DNA of 64,000 nucleotides from Homalodisca vitripennis. Taxonomy: Eukaryota; Arthropoda; Insecta; Hemiptera; Cicadellidae. Below, piece after piece: positions 1 to 11,204 of the stretch (position 1 is its first letter; every line of letters begins with the position of its first letter). The DNA lies in NCBI RefSeq assembly GCF_021130785.1, contig NC_060210.1:188984501-189048500 (forward strand), in the 5' to 3' direction. Under the pieces are notes generated by a model. That model was not told where the DNA came from. It searched no databases and saw nothing but the letters and a program-made list of their open reading frames with translations. The translations under genes were made by a program, and so were the position numbers.

Positions 1-475
1 TATTACTGACTAGCTCTAACATATAGTTTTTCTAATTTTATTAATTGAGTATTTTAAAATTCAAATTTTATAACGTACAAAATTAAGAAAACCAGGCAGG
101 ATAGTACATTCATCCTAGTTATTGTTATACTTTAACGAAACACCTTCATTATACCACATAATTGATTTTTCTTTGAATTTATGAAATTTCTGAATTTGTG
201 CAGAGGTGCCTACATTAACTCAAACGTTCTCATTTAGAAATAATGCAAACACTGAAATTGTTACAAATTTATTAATTTTTGAAAAATATGCTGCTAAAAA
301 TATTGTTTAAAATGGAGCATCAATTAATCATCAGTCATTTTAAAGAAGGCATAGGATTACACCACTCGGAATAATTTAACTAACCACATTCAGTGTAAAT
401 AAAATACACTCGAGAAATCTCAAGCTCTGTAGCATTCATTCAATATTAATTGAAGTAGGCTCTATTTATATCTCC
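1..475. other. AT-rich intergenic DNA
   Basis: I see no reading frame, RNA gene or clear repeat in this stretch. It is unremarkable AT-rich sequence leading into the GC-richer block that follows. Confidence 0.5.
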
Positions 476-851
476 ATGAAAAGATCCCTCTCTCAGTCAA
501 TTCCGACATTCAAATTCCTTTCGTGCTCGACGAGGGTGGGCCAGAACCCCTGGGCAGTGAAGGGGGGCCCCTCGCTTAATTCATACACTTGTTACCCGCA
601 GTGTTCGGGATCACGGAGCTATTACCATGTACGGTCTGGGACAATAGGTGCGATAGATAGCGGCTCCCCTCTCACAGCAGCTTGCTGGGGTTACTTGAGG
701 GACTTCGGGACATGTGTTCTATGTTACGCGCCAACACCTCCGCCCACACGCACACACGCTGTCACACGCGCATGGCTTCTTGACGCCTACTCGAGGAGTG
801 TAACCGAAGCGGGCGGTGTGGCTTCAAGGACAGGTTTAAAGACAGATTTCA
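476..851. other. GC-richer block, unassigned
   Basis: Base composition rises sharply compared with both flanks. A 142-codon frame is open on the plus strand (476-904). It has low-complexity Cys/Thr/Pro content, no recognisable domain, and it runs into the inverted-repeat arm at 852. I do not call it a gene. It could be an exon, a CpG-rich regulatory patch or the edge of a transposable element. Confidence 0.3.
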
Positions 852-1612
852 CGGTACTTTGGGATTATACCGACCACACCAATACGAAGAACACAAAAAT
901 ATAAACTTATAGAAACAAACATGATAGAACGAAAAAAACAACGGTTTAATTACAAAATTACAAACTTACAAGCATTTCCAGGTATTGTGATCGGTATTGT
1001 TGTCGCCCTTATCTTATCTTTCTCGAGAATCCCGATTACGGCAGGCCGCGCGGCATCACATGATTTGCACGGTACATAATTGCCTGTCCATTACAATTCA
1101 ATTTATATTTCTGATCAGCCCCTCTAGAATTTGATATTTTACTGATAGGTATCAGTATTATCTCGAGGGATGTTTTTCTTTCGTCGACATCAGCGCGGGC
1201 TTGGGCAGCTGCCGAAGCCCGCGCTGATGGCCGGAGGCACTCGCATTTTGGGTGGCGGAGTGTGATCAAGAATAAAAACAAGTTTTGAGTGTTTTTTTCA
1301 ATAAAGAGTTTAGTTTTATTTTGGTAATATTTGTTTTTGTTGAATTTTTGTGTTTGGAGAAATGTAGAGGTAAAACACGGAAGTACAACAAAGCGACGCA
1401 CCAGCTGAACGGGCGGCGAGACTCTGCAATCACGTTATCTACTAGACCGCTCGACTTTGACCTCTGTCTGAGGATGGGGAGGGGTTTGCGATAAGACAAT
1501 TCCTGTTTTATATTGAAGAAATATTGTTCTACGCTAATCCAGTAATCAGTAGAAGCAAAATGTCAAATAACGATTCATGTCTGGGTGTGGTCAGTATAAT
1601 CCCAAAGTACCG
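852..1612. repeat. Inverted-repeat unit, 29-bp arms
   Basis: The arm at 852-880 (starting CGGTACTTTGGGATTATA, ending GACCACACC) recurs in reverse complement at 1584-1612 with one mismatch. The unit encloses about 700 bp, including the palindrome at 1189-1228. This could be a small nonautonomous DNA element. No target-site duplication is evident next to the arms, so the true ends may lie outside. Confidence 0.6.
1189..1228. repeat. 40-bp near-perfect GC-rich palindrome
   Basis: The left half ATCAGCGCGGGCTT is mirrored exactly by AAGCCCGCGCTGAT. The centre GGGCAGCTGCCG also pairs except for one position, giving 19 of 20 complementary pairs. It would fold into a very stable hairpin or cruciform. 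It sits inside the larger inverted-repeat unit and is far more GC-rich than its surroundings. Function is unknown. Confidence 0.85.
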
Positions 1613-2850
1613 ATTTCACTATGCATGATGTGGTGGGATGGATTTAAATATTTATCCCAAAAAAACATTCATGACAACAAAAATTTCACACTTTGTGAAT
1701 ATTATTCGTTGATCTGAACCATGTCATATGTAACATCTTTGTAAACAATAAATTATATAGGTCCAATTTCGTCAGTTGCCCCTAAAACTTTTTTGCGCTA
1801 ATTTAACTGAAATAGCAGTGCAAACAATATAGATAATAATTTGACATTCTTTTTTAAGGTAAAGTTTGCATATTCACTTTTTACTTTTACAAATTTTTGT
1901 AATTAGATTTACGTTGCGAGAAAGATTCGAAAGCAAAATATTGTGTAGGGAGAAGTATGGAGTGAGTTAATTTCGTAGACATACTGCATGGTAACTTAAT
2001 CCACAAGTGAGAAGCAACACTTTTCAGGAATTCTGGATTAGGCTGCATAACAATTAAAGTATAAGTTTTTACATTATTTACAAGTACAAAAACTCAAAAA
2101 CAGTGCTATAAATAAAATTTAATATACCTGTTTAGCTTTTAATATTCTTAAATTTCAATAAAAGCTCATTTCGTATCTAATGTTGCATTAAATGTAAGAA
2201 ATTATTTTAAACCTAATATATTATAATTTAGTGGAAATAATAAAACACATTATACAATTAAAACGTTAAATATGTGTTAAAATGTAGGCTTACTTGATTT
2301 GAAGTTGTTTCACCTTTAAAAAAATATCACATCACAAATGAAACGCAATTCTTTTTACTTTTTATTCTTGGAAGGAAATGCTCACTTTGAGATAAGCATT
2401 GCTTAAGGATACCTTTTCGATCGCCGTTGCAATTCTAGAAAAGTGCACCCCCGTTAATGGCGCGCTCTTTATCCCGGAGTGTAAACCTTTCACTCAAGTA
2501 CCCTCACTTCTCCTCGAAGGAAAGAACCTTGTAGATCGCAGTCGGTAAGAATCACATGGTTTCCATCGGTAGCATGTGCCAGTATCCCGATAGTTAGAGA
2601 CATTCATCGAATCGCCACCGCGACGTGGATTTATGATGAACCGTATTGGAGATTTGTGTTCGCTCAGTCACTACTTGAGATGCTATTGGCGGTTCAAAAA
2701 GTCGATTAACGAAGATCCCACTTCTCCTGGCGCTAAGTCCAATGTAAACACATCGCTACCCCTGTGTAGCCTCAATAAAATGTTTGATGTTTGAAGGGGG
2801 TGAAAACTCTTTCTTTCCTCTAATCGAAAGTGTATCGATGTGTTATAAAA
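1613..2850. other. AT-rich intergenic DNA
   Basis: Mostly AT-rich with no coding signal. A moderately GC-richer patch at about 2400-2660 has no readable domain in any frame and no repeat partner that I found in the window. Confidence 0.4.
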
Positions 2851-3530
2851 GTGTATTGTTACTATAATCACATGTTGTTTTGTTTTGTAATTTACTCAGA
2901 ATACAATTAACATGTTACATTCACATGCTAAGTGTTCTATTTTTACGTTAAGCATATAACAAGTGCTGTTTTTAGTATAAGAGGATGGTACTGTTTTCTG
3001 GTAGATAATGCCACAAGCATTTACAAAATCCTTAATTCCTGAGAAGCAAATTGTGTGCCATTGTCTGAAACTAACAGATGGAGAAAATAGTGTAGGAAAT
3101 AGTTTCCTTAGTTCATTCACTGTCCACGTGGTTGTTGCTGTAATGGGTTGGCACTACTGCAATCCATCTAGTGAAGGCATCCACAACTATTAGGTATCAC
3201 AAGAAGTTACCGTATCCTCAATATCCTTCTCCATATTTTCCACAAACTATTGTTTGCGCTAAAGCCTTCAATTTTGTTTTGCCAATATGTGCTATAAGCA
3301 GTTCATGAAGCACATGTTTAAAAGAGAGTTTGGGATCATTATTTTCCAGCCTATGAGCAAACACCCATCTTGAACGGTTAATTCATTGTCATGACACCAC
3401 AAAACATTAAAAGTGTATTGTTATTATAGTCACAAATTTTTTTTTTTAATTTACCCAGAACACAATTTACCATAAATATGTTGCATTCACATTATAAGTG
3501 TTCTATTTTTACATTAAGTACAAAGTGTCC
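2851..3530. repeat. Direct repeat pair, ~110 bp
   Basis: The segment at about 2851-2962 is repeated in direct orientation at about 3413-3530. Shared landmarks are TGTATTGTTA at the start and AAGTGTTCTATTTTTAC near the end. The two copies are clearly diverged. The ~450 bp between them carries nothing recognisable. Confidence 0.65.
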
Positions 3531-3554
3531 CGTAATAACTGTTCACAATTTGAC

Positions 3555-4255
3555 CATCAATCAATCAATCAATGTTTTATTACGAAGAAGATATAGCACA
3601 TGTATAGCAAAAGTAATTTCGAAAATTGTTGAACATTCTTACTACATCAGGATCACGCTCGAACATACAATTATGGATTTATTGATGACGGATTCATGCA
3701 TCCGTCATCCATTTGCCAACTGTCCACCCACAGCGCCGAAGTCAATCTCCTGATTGGGTGATCTCCCAGTCAAATGCCAAAAAACTCAGTAACATTATAA
3801 AATGTTTGTGACGCTAAAAAGCGTTTCAAACGAGTCTTTATCACATTGGGTGTCACGGCATTCTTTCATAAAATTGGGCAGCTTGTTGACGAAATGAACA
3901 CCTGCCTGTGAGGGCAGACGTTTATAAACCACCGTTCTGTGTTTACCAGTCCGGTAGTTTCCTCTGTCTCTGGTCTCATACGAATGGATGTCTTGTCCAG
4001 TTGTCATGGCACATTTAGACATACAGAATGTAGTTGTTTCGAAAATGTAGAGACTTGGCAGAGTCAACAGCCGAAAGTGTATGAAGGTTTCTCTACATGA
4101 CTCTGAAATTCAAATGAGCTATTATTCGACTCTCGTCAACTGGTTGTTTGCACAGACACCCCACAATACCACTCCGTAGGTAAGGTAGGGGTAAATCAAT
4201 CCATAGTACGCCATCAGAACCTGAGTTGGGCAATACTTAGTTAAAGACCTCAAGA
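3555..4255 (-). pseudogene. 3' end of a decayed non-LTR retrotransposon (LINE)
   Basis: Read on the minus strand, about 4255-4100 gives a reverse-transcriptase C-terminal pattern ([19 protein letters not shown]). In-frame stops follow, then a 90-codon open piece (4067-3795) with LTLPSLYIFE and DIHSYETRDRGNY, a typical end of CR1/jockey-like ORF2 proteins. Downstream is an AATAAA-like signal followed by TTGA repeats (plus strand 3558-3575, ATCAATCAATCAATG), the kind of short-repeat tail such LINEs carry. No RT catalytic motif is present. It is a 5'-truncated dead copy. Confidence 0.75.
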
Positions 4256-5032
4256 CATAAATGCCTGAGGATTATTTGGCGTAAACATTACAAATGTTAT
4301 TCAATAAGCCAAAATAAATAATTTTTGTAATATAATGTATAGTTATATGACTATCTTGCTTAATTGTCCGTCTTTTTGTTGTTTTTATAGAACATTATTC
4401 TCTGTAACTGTTTGATATATTAAATAAAAGAAATTAGGATTGTTTGTCTTATCAGTCTCCATGTTAAATAAAAATCTCAAAATATTGCCATTTACTAAAA
4501 CAAAATTACAGCTACTTAAAATTTCAACACTTAATAACTTTTAAAAAGGTTAATTTTAGTGAAAAATGTAAGGTAAATAAAAAAATATATTTTCTGTAAC
4601 CACTTATTGTACGAGTTTGAATAAAGTACCAAAATGTTTGTATTCAAAAATGCCATCTTTATGTACCTAGCTATTTACATTGCAATTTGAAAAGTGGCGT
4701 TAAAACACAATTTTCAATCGTTGGTTCCTGAGATCAAATATCAGATCAGCTAATTCAAGTTTTATTTCTCCAGGTTCAAAAGAATTTCTATAATCGAACT
4801 AAATACTTTGGTGTTTTGTGTCGAGTTTATCTACTGCGCTGATACCTATTTGATAGGTTCGATCATTGCCTACACTTTACCTGTATTACACAATTCATCA
4901 ATGGCTCGGTCATTGGTTGAAGAAAACTAAAAGTTTGATGTATTTAACTATGGTTATGTTCAATGTTTACAAGTCATTTTAAATACTGGCTTTCAGTATT
5001 CCAACAAAAGGACTTCCACTACCTCAAAACTT
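4256..5032. other. AT-rich intergenic DNA
   Basis: No supported feature. Confidence 0.4.
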
Positions 5033-5310
5033 GAATTAAGAGAATAATGCAAGGGTGGAATAGAATAATTCCAGTACTTGCATAGTAAGTGTATTGTTTA
5101 CCGCCAAAACCCCAGAAAGACAGTATACGACATTGAACCTTAGAAATTTCATCCCCTAACTCCAACATTGAATTCAGGGAATAATGCAAGGGTGGAATAG
5201 AATAATTCCAGTACTTGCATGGTAAGTGTGCTGTTCACCGCTAAAACTCCAGAATGACAGTATACAACATTGAACCTTAGCACTCAGAAATTTTTCTCCA
5301 TTACCTCAAA
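5033..5310. repeat. Two-copy tandem repeat, ~137 bp
   Basis: AATAATGCAAGGGTGGAATA starts at 5043 and again at 5180. The following text (TTCCAGTACTTGCAT, GACAGTATAC, ACATTGAACCTTAG) is shared in the same order, with scattered substitutions. Noncoding. Confidence 0.8.
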
Positions 5311-5895
5311 TCCTTGTTTACTGCAAAAAGGTCGATGATACTATATGTTTCTCAAGTTAGAGGATTTTGCCTTGAATACTGTTGCATACCAAACCCTATT
5401 AGATTTGTACATAACACTGACACTGTGTATGAAAAATTTTCCTTGTTTACTGTAATCGTTTTTTGCTGACCACGTTAGGGCATATGTACTCTTTCTTACA
5501 TTAGTGTACATCCAAGAGTCAAAATAAATGAAATTCCTTTCAGATTGTGTCGTGTACGGAAGAATTGACACTATTTGTGGGAAATTCCCCTACACCCCTA
5601 TCAATTTTTGAGGGATGAATCCTCAACCATAAAACGGTAATAATACCATTTTAACTTCATCTTTGGAGAGCAGTGGTTTTCTCTGAAGAGCTCCAATCCT
5701 AGGTTGCCTCGATTACAAGAATTCGATGTGACATTCGTCTCGCCCGTAAGTACAAAAAGTGTACCGAGGTTGACCTTCAGCCTTGTGAGATTGGTTTTTC
5801 ACGTACCTCTAATCCTCGTCGCTCGAATTACGGTACACCACAGCGTCACTTGCCGACCGAAGACAACATACATAACTTACACAAATCCAGGACTA
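5311..5895. other. Intergenic DNA
   Basis: Short frames occur on both strands (for example 5341-5571 minus and 5704-6039 plus) but show no domain or codon signature. Composition becomes steadily more GC-rich toward 5900. Confidence 0.35.
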
Positions 5896-6340
5896 CATCT
5901 AAGTGTACCTACAACTGACCTTAGGGTTCTGGACGAAATCCACCACTGCCTCCAGTTCCGGGTTGCTGGGATGAACCCTGTAAACCCAACGGTACACTTG
6001 TCACACAAAGGTCGTCCACACAAAGGTCGCCCACACTGAGGTCCTCCACTCTACACTATCACTCACCTGTGGGCGAGCGTTGGCCTGTGAGGGTGAGGCA
6101 CGGTGAGCACGCGTCGCTTTATTGATCCTCACCCCCGCCCCGCCCGCCACGCCGCACCCTCGCCTCCTGTCGCTCACTTCGCTCTCTTCACAGGCCTCTA
6201 GAGCCGCTAATTGACCGCAGATAATATCGGGACACTCTGTAATTGGTGCGTTATTGTCACTAGAGGCGTTAAACGCGTCCTTACGGAGTTAATGGGGCTC
6301 AAGCGTGAATGTTAAGAGAGCCCTCACAGCTCGCCTGCCT
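5896..6340. promoter_or_regulatory. GC/CpG-rich block, candidate regulatory island
   Basis: This is one of the most GC-rich stretches of the window. It has CCCCGCCCCGCCCGCC-like runs (6130-6155) that resemble Sp1/KLF sites. AATTG-type homeodomain core sites follow in CTAATTGACC and GTAATTGGTG (6208-6250). Short direct repeats of AAAGGTCG(T/C)CCACAC occur at about 6006-6035. No neighbouring gene or initiation site is recognisable, so promoter or enhancer activity is inference from composition only. An unrecognised exon is another possibility. Confidence 0.3.
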
Positions 6341-6948
6341 TACAGCACAAAGATGTCGAGTGTTTTGCTTTCAAAGCCCGTCTGAGTGAATCAAACCGGA
6401 TAAGCAGCTAATTTGTCGAGCCACTTTTGTAAACGTTTTGAAAAGCGAGGTTGCTTTTTAAATCCGAAGGTAATATTGCTTTCACAGGTTAACAATATGG
6501 GTAATAACAACTTTCTTATGATGAATAAGATGTTCCGACCATTGAAGAAAATATTATATTTTGTCTCGATATTTATGTAGAAACACAGTTAAATAGTATC
6601 AATATATCATAATTTTTCCACTCACTCAATAATTTTCTTTAATATGAAGAATATAGCAGTTACAGATCCTTTGTCTTTCCAATTAGTAACATGGTAATAG
6701 TTTAAACGTAAAAAGTTAAGGCTATCTTTCTACCATCCTTGAACTTACATTGCTCTCTAGTACATGTTCGATTCTTCCTGATTGTAATTAAATTGTAATA
6801 TTTGGTAGTGCTAAAAGCAAACAATTTAAGAAATAGTGTGATTTTGACTTCATCATACAACTGACTGAAAGGGGTTGAATGCACCACCTGAACAGTCATG
6901 TAACGATGATAGTCCAGTTATTTCCAGAAAGAGCAGATACTAAAAACA
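6341..6948. other. AT-rich intergenic DNA
   Basis: No supported feature before the satellite array begins. Confidence 0.4.
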
Positions 6949-8800
6949 TACCGAAAGACCTCTGTGGTCTTCACAGGAGAGAACAACCAAGAGTACTGAT
7001 AAATTGGAAATACTAGAGAAGGGTACCGAAATCCCACTATAGTTTGGATAGCAAAGACCAACCAAGAGTACTGATTGTATAGCAGATACTAGAGAAGGAT
7101 ACCGAAATTCCACTATAGTCTGAATAGGAGAGAACAAACAATACTACTGATTGTGTAGCAGATACTAGAGAAGGATACCGAAATTCCACTATAGTCTGAA
7201 TAGGAGAGAACAAACAATACTACTGATTGTGTAGCAGATACTAGAGAAGGATACCGAAATTCCACTATAGTCTGAATAGGAGAGAACAAACAATACTACT
7301 GATTGTGTAGCAGATACTAGAGAAGATACCGAAATTCCACTATAGTCCGAATAGGAGAGAACAAACAATACTACTGATTGTGTAGCAGATACTAGAGAAG
7401 GATACCGAAATTCCACTATAGTCTGAATAGGAGAGAACAAACAATACTACTGATTGTGTAGCAGATACTAGAGAAGGATACCGAAATTCCACTATAGTCT
7501 GAATAGGAGAGAACAAACCAATACTACTGATTGTGTAGCAGATACTAGAGAAGGATACCGAAATTCCACTATAGTCTGAATAGGAGTGAACAAACCAATA
7601 CTACTGATTGTGTAGCAGATACTAGAGAAGGATACCGAAATTCCACTATAGTCTGAATAGAGAGAACAAACAATACTACTGATTGTGTAGCAGATACTAG
7701 AGAAGGATACCGAAATTCCACTATAGTCTGAATAGGAGAGAACAAACAATACTACTGATTGTGTAGCAGATACTAGAGAAGGATACCGAAATTCCACTAT
7801 AGTCTGAATAGGAGAGAACAAACAATACTACTGATTGTGTAGCAGATACTAGAGAAGGATACCGAAATTCCACTATAGTCTGAATAGGAGAGAACAAACC
7901 AATACTACTGATTGTGTAGCAGATACTAGAGAAGGATACCGAAATTCCACTATAGTCTGAATAGGAGAGAACAAACAATACTACTGATTGTGTAGCAGAT
8001 ACTAGAGAAGGATACCGAAATTCCACTATAGTCTGAATAGGAGAGAACAAACAATACTACTGATTGTGTAGCAGATACTAGAGAAGGATACCGAAATTCC
8101 ACTATAGTCTGAATAGGAGAGAACAAACAATACTACTGATTGTGTAGCAGATACTAGAGAAGGATACCGAAATTCCACTATAGTCTGAATAGGAGAGAAC
8201 AAACAATACTACTGATTGTGTAGCAGATACTAGAGAAGGATACCGAAATTCCACTATAGTCTGAGTAGGAGAGCAATACTACTGATTGTGTAGCAGATAC
8301 TAGAGAAGGATACCGAAATTCCACTATAGTCTGAATAGGAGAGAACAAACAATACTACTGATTGTGTAGCAGATACTAGAGAAGGATACCGAAATTCCAC
8401 TACAGTATGAATAGGAGAGAACAACCAAGAGTACTGATTGTGTAGCAGATACTAGAGAAGGATACCGAAATTCCACTACAGTATGAATAGGAGAGAACAA
8501 CCAAGAGTACTGATTGTGTAGCAGATACTAGAGAAGGATACCGAAATTCCACTACAGTATGAATAGGAGAGAACAACCAAGAGTACTGATTGTGTAGCAG
8601 ATACTAGAGAAGGATACCGAAATTCCACTACAGTATGAATAGGAGAGAACAACCAAGAGTACTGATTGTGTAGCAGATACTAGAGAAGGATACCGGAAAA
8701 TCTCACCATGGTCTGTACAAAAGAGAACAACCAAGAGTACTGATTATATAGCAGATTTAGCAAAGGATACCGAAAACCCGCTGTGGTATGTATAGGAGAA
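6949..8800. repeat. Satellite array, 76-bp unit, about 24 copies
   Basis: The unit contains GCAGATACTAGAGAAGGATA, CCGAAATTCCACTATAG and GAATAGGAGAGAACAAAC. Period is 76 bp with 75- and 77-bp variants. Central copies (about 7100-8390) are nearly identical. Edge copies carry a different variant (ACAACCAAGAGTACTGAT), and the outermost are degenerate. The unit length is not a multiple of three, and the frames across it are by-products of the repetition. It is a tandem satellite, not a CRISPR array, because there are no unique spacers. Confidence 0.95.
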
Positions 8801-9952
8801 AACTGACTACTATTTATACATTAAATGTAATCTAAGGTTAAAATAATATAAACATTAGAGAAGAGATAGAAAGTGCTCTTTTTATCACACAGATTTATTA
8901 ATCTGGCCTCAAAAGAGGGATATGAGTACCTAACTCACCTCAGCCGGTACAGCTTTAGAAAATCTACTAAGTCAATACAATTTAAGTCATCATATTGATC
9001 CACTAATTAACTGTCAAATCAGCTTTATTAATCGCATTGATCAATTAATTATCAGTTACTACAGCATTAGCAATTTTCCTTAACCATCAAACCTCAACCA
9101 ATACAGCTTTTTTTAATACTATATATTCACTAATTATGAGCCAATACAGCTTTAGCAATCGTCTTTCTTGCTTCGCTAATTGTAAGCTACTACAGCTATT
9201 TAATGTGTCAAAAATCGGTACCAAATTCCTGAGTTTCTTATTTAGAGAAAATATTTTCCTGGTTTCTACAAAACAAATAGTATTCTAAGAGTTGTACACA
9301 AAACTCTCGAAACTTCACCAATAACGAAAATCTTATTTTGAAACCACCCATTCTAGTTGTCAGTATAAACGCCAACCTCAAAAATCTTCTGGTGCGGCCC
9401 AAATTGCTACCCAATAAAATTCAAGATTTGGAAGAGAAACGTTTAGAAAACGTTGTGATACTTGAAAAAGTGTGTAATCGTCCAATTCATTTCCAGAGGA
9501 GAATTGAACTGTAAACCAAAATGTTATTTATCAATTAAACATGTAACAATTATACAATGGAAATTTGAGATTGAAAACAAACCGACTGTACAAACAAATG
9601 CATAACCATCGTGTTTCTTAAAAATACAGAAAGAAACAATACGCTTTAGGCCATCAAAACAATTTAAAAAAATGTTATTACCTGAAAGATATTTTCATAG
9701 AATGTTCAAAAGATTTATTTAGTCACATCAATTAATATTAAAATCTAAAGTATCTTTCAGTTTAAGCAAAATATAAACAAATACAGAAAGCAACAATTGT
9801 CATAAGATATTCTGCAGCTGCCGTTTCTACTCTACTTTTGTATTGTTGGATGTTCGCTGAAAACTTCAAGTGCGCCGTGGCTTGTCACAATAAATCTGCC
9901 CTAAATCAGTTATTTATTATTCAATTTAAATAATTTTCATGACATTAGGTTT
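8801..9952. other. AT-rich DNA with degenerate TACAGCTTT-type motif
   Basis: A motif like (A/G)TACAGCTTT(A)GCAAT recurs about six times between 8940 and 9200, at roughly 40-70 bp spacing and strongly diverged. It may be an old tandem array. The rest (9200-9950) shows no feature. Confidence 0.3.
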
Positions 9953-10771
9953 TTGACGTGACAACGTCTTAAATTAGGTTGCGGCTCGGAGTCACTCATG
10001 AAAAAGTGTAACGCCCGGTAACGTTACGATGCCCGTCCAGTGGGTCCGCCGCACGAGATCCGCACGGGATAAAGCAGATAACTGTGGGTCCGCCGCACGG
10101 GATAAAGCAGATAACTATGTTTATTCGTGAAAATGTGGAGTGCTTAGATTCGTCATTTACAACAACTACAACAATAAAGGTAAATAATTGTACACTGATA
10201 TTTCATTATCGTAAACTATGATTGATTGATTAATTGTTAGATTGACACAAAAGTTGAGAAACTGAGTTTATAGGTTATGTCATACTATTGACAAATGTTG
10301 ATAGTGTTAAGTAAATTATTAGTTTAAATCACTCTGCAATCAATCGTAATTCAGTCGATTGAGAAGAAACAGCGCGTATTGCTAGTCAAACATTTAAAAT
10401 AACAAATTATAACCTATAACCTGTCATAACAGTGCGACCAAAAAAACGAACTAAACCGACCAATCACCACGCGCGGAGTTTAGAATTTAACTGTGTTTAG
10501 CAAGAATTTCAAATTCCAATTTTAGTAAATGTTTTATTCAACTTTACCATTTACAATAACAAATTTTAATTAATTTCAAATTATGTACAATGTTTTAGTA
10601 AACAAAATATATTTCTATAGTTACAATTTGTGCAATTCTTATTTTCATTCAATTCCTTGTTCCTATTGTGCAATTTAATAATATTCATATCAATAAATAT
10701 TCTACCGAGAAAAAGACGTTGTCACGTAAAATCTTCGCCCGTAAAACCGACTTTACAGGCAACCCTAATTT
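9953..10771. repeat. Element with inverted ACGTGACAACGTC motifs
   Basis: ACGTGACAACGTCTT at 9956-9970 recurs exactly in reverse complement at 10713-10727. A second inverted pair, AAATTAGG(G)TTGC, is at 9971-9982 and 10759-10771. The order of the two motifs is not mirrored, so this is not a simple terminal inverted repeat. A GC-rich insert at 10008-10116 holds a short tandem duplication (GTGGGTCCGCCGCACG at 10040 and 10084, each followed by a GGATAAAGCAGATAACT block). Probably a nonautonomous transposable element. Family not identified. Confidence 0.5.
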
Positions 10772-11204
10772 GTTTTATCAAATCCACTCGAAATGTGTTC
10801 TTATAATCATTTAGTAAAATTGCTGGTTTTTAAATCTACAAATTTAATAGTTTTTATTGATCTTTTTAAAGTATCAAACATCAAATCATAATATTTTTTG
10901 TATCTAGCCTTGTTACCAACATTTAGGCCTGAATTCTTTAGGATTTATTTTTTTTTAATATTAATTTTCCTGTGAAAAACATACAGACAGACATATTAGT
11001 AATTAGCACCGGACACTCATGTTTGTATGGTGAAATGTGTTGTTTGACCTGAATAATAATGTGATATCTTTTTCCAGGGAATTAGAAGAATAGAAGAAGA
11101 ATAGTCAGTTAGGTTGTAGTCAACATATATTTCCAAACGATAACAGTAGCGACTCAACCACATGCATTGCAAGTACGGAACTGGATAAAGGGATTACACT
11201 GGAA
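10772..11204. other. AT-rich intergenic DNA
   Basis: No supported feature between the inverted-motif element and the 24-bp array. Confidence 0.4.

Noticed and set aside
476..904. 142-codon plus-strand frame
   Set aside because: No domain, composition-driven in a GC-rich patch, and it ends inside an inverted-repeat arm.
7189..8050. Minus-strand frames reading SPIQTIVEFRYPSLVSATQS
   Set aside because: Produced by the 76-bp satellite. The frame changes every unit.
6949..8800. CRISPR-like regular repeats
   Set aside because: Units are contiguous 76-bp tandem repeats with no unique spacers, and the context is eukaryotic.
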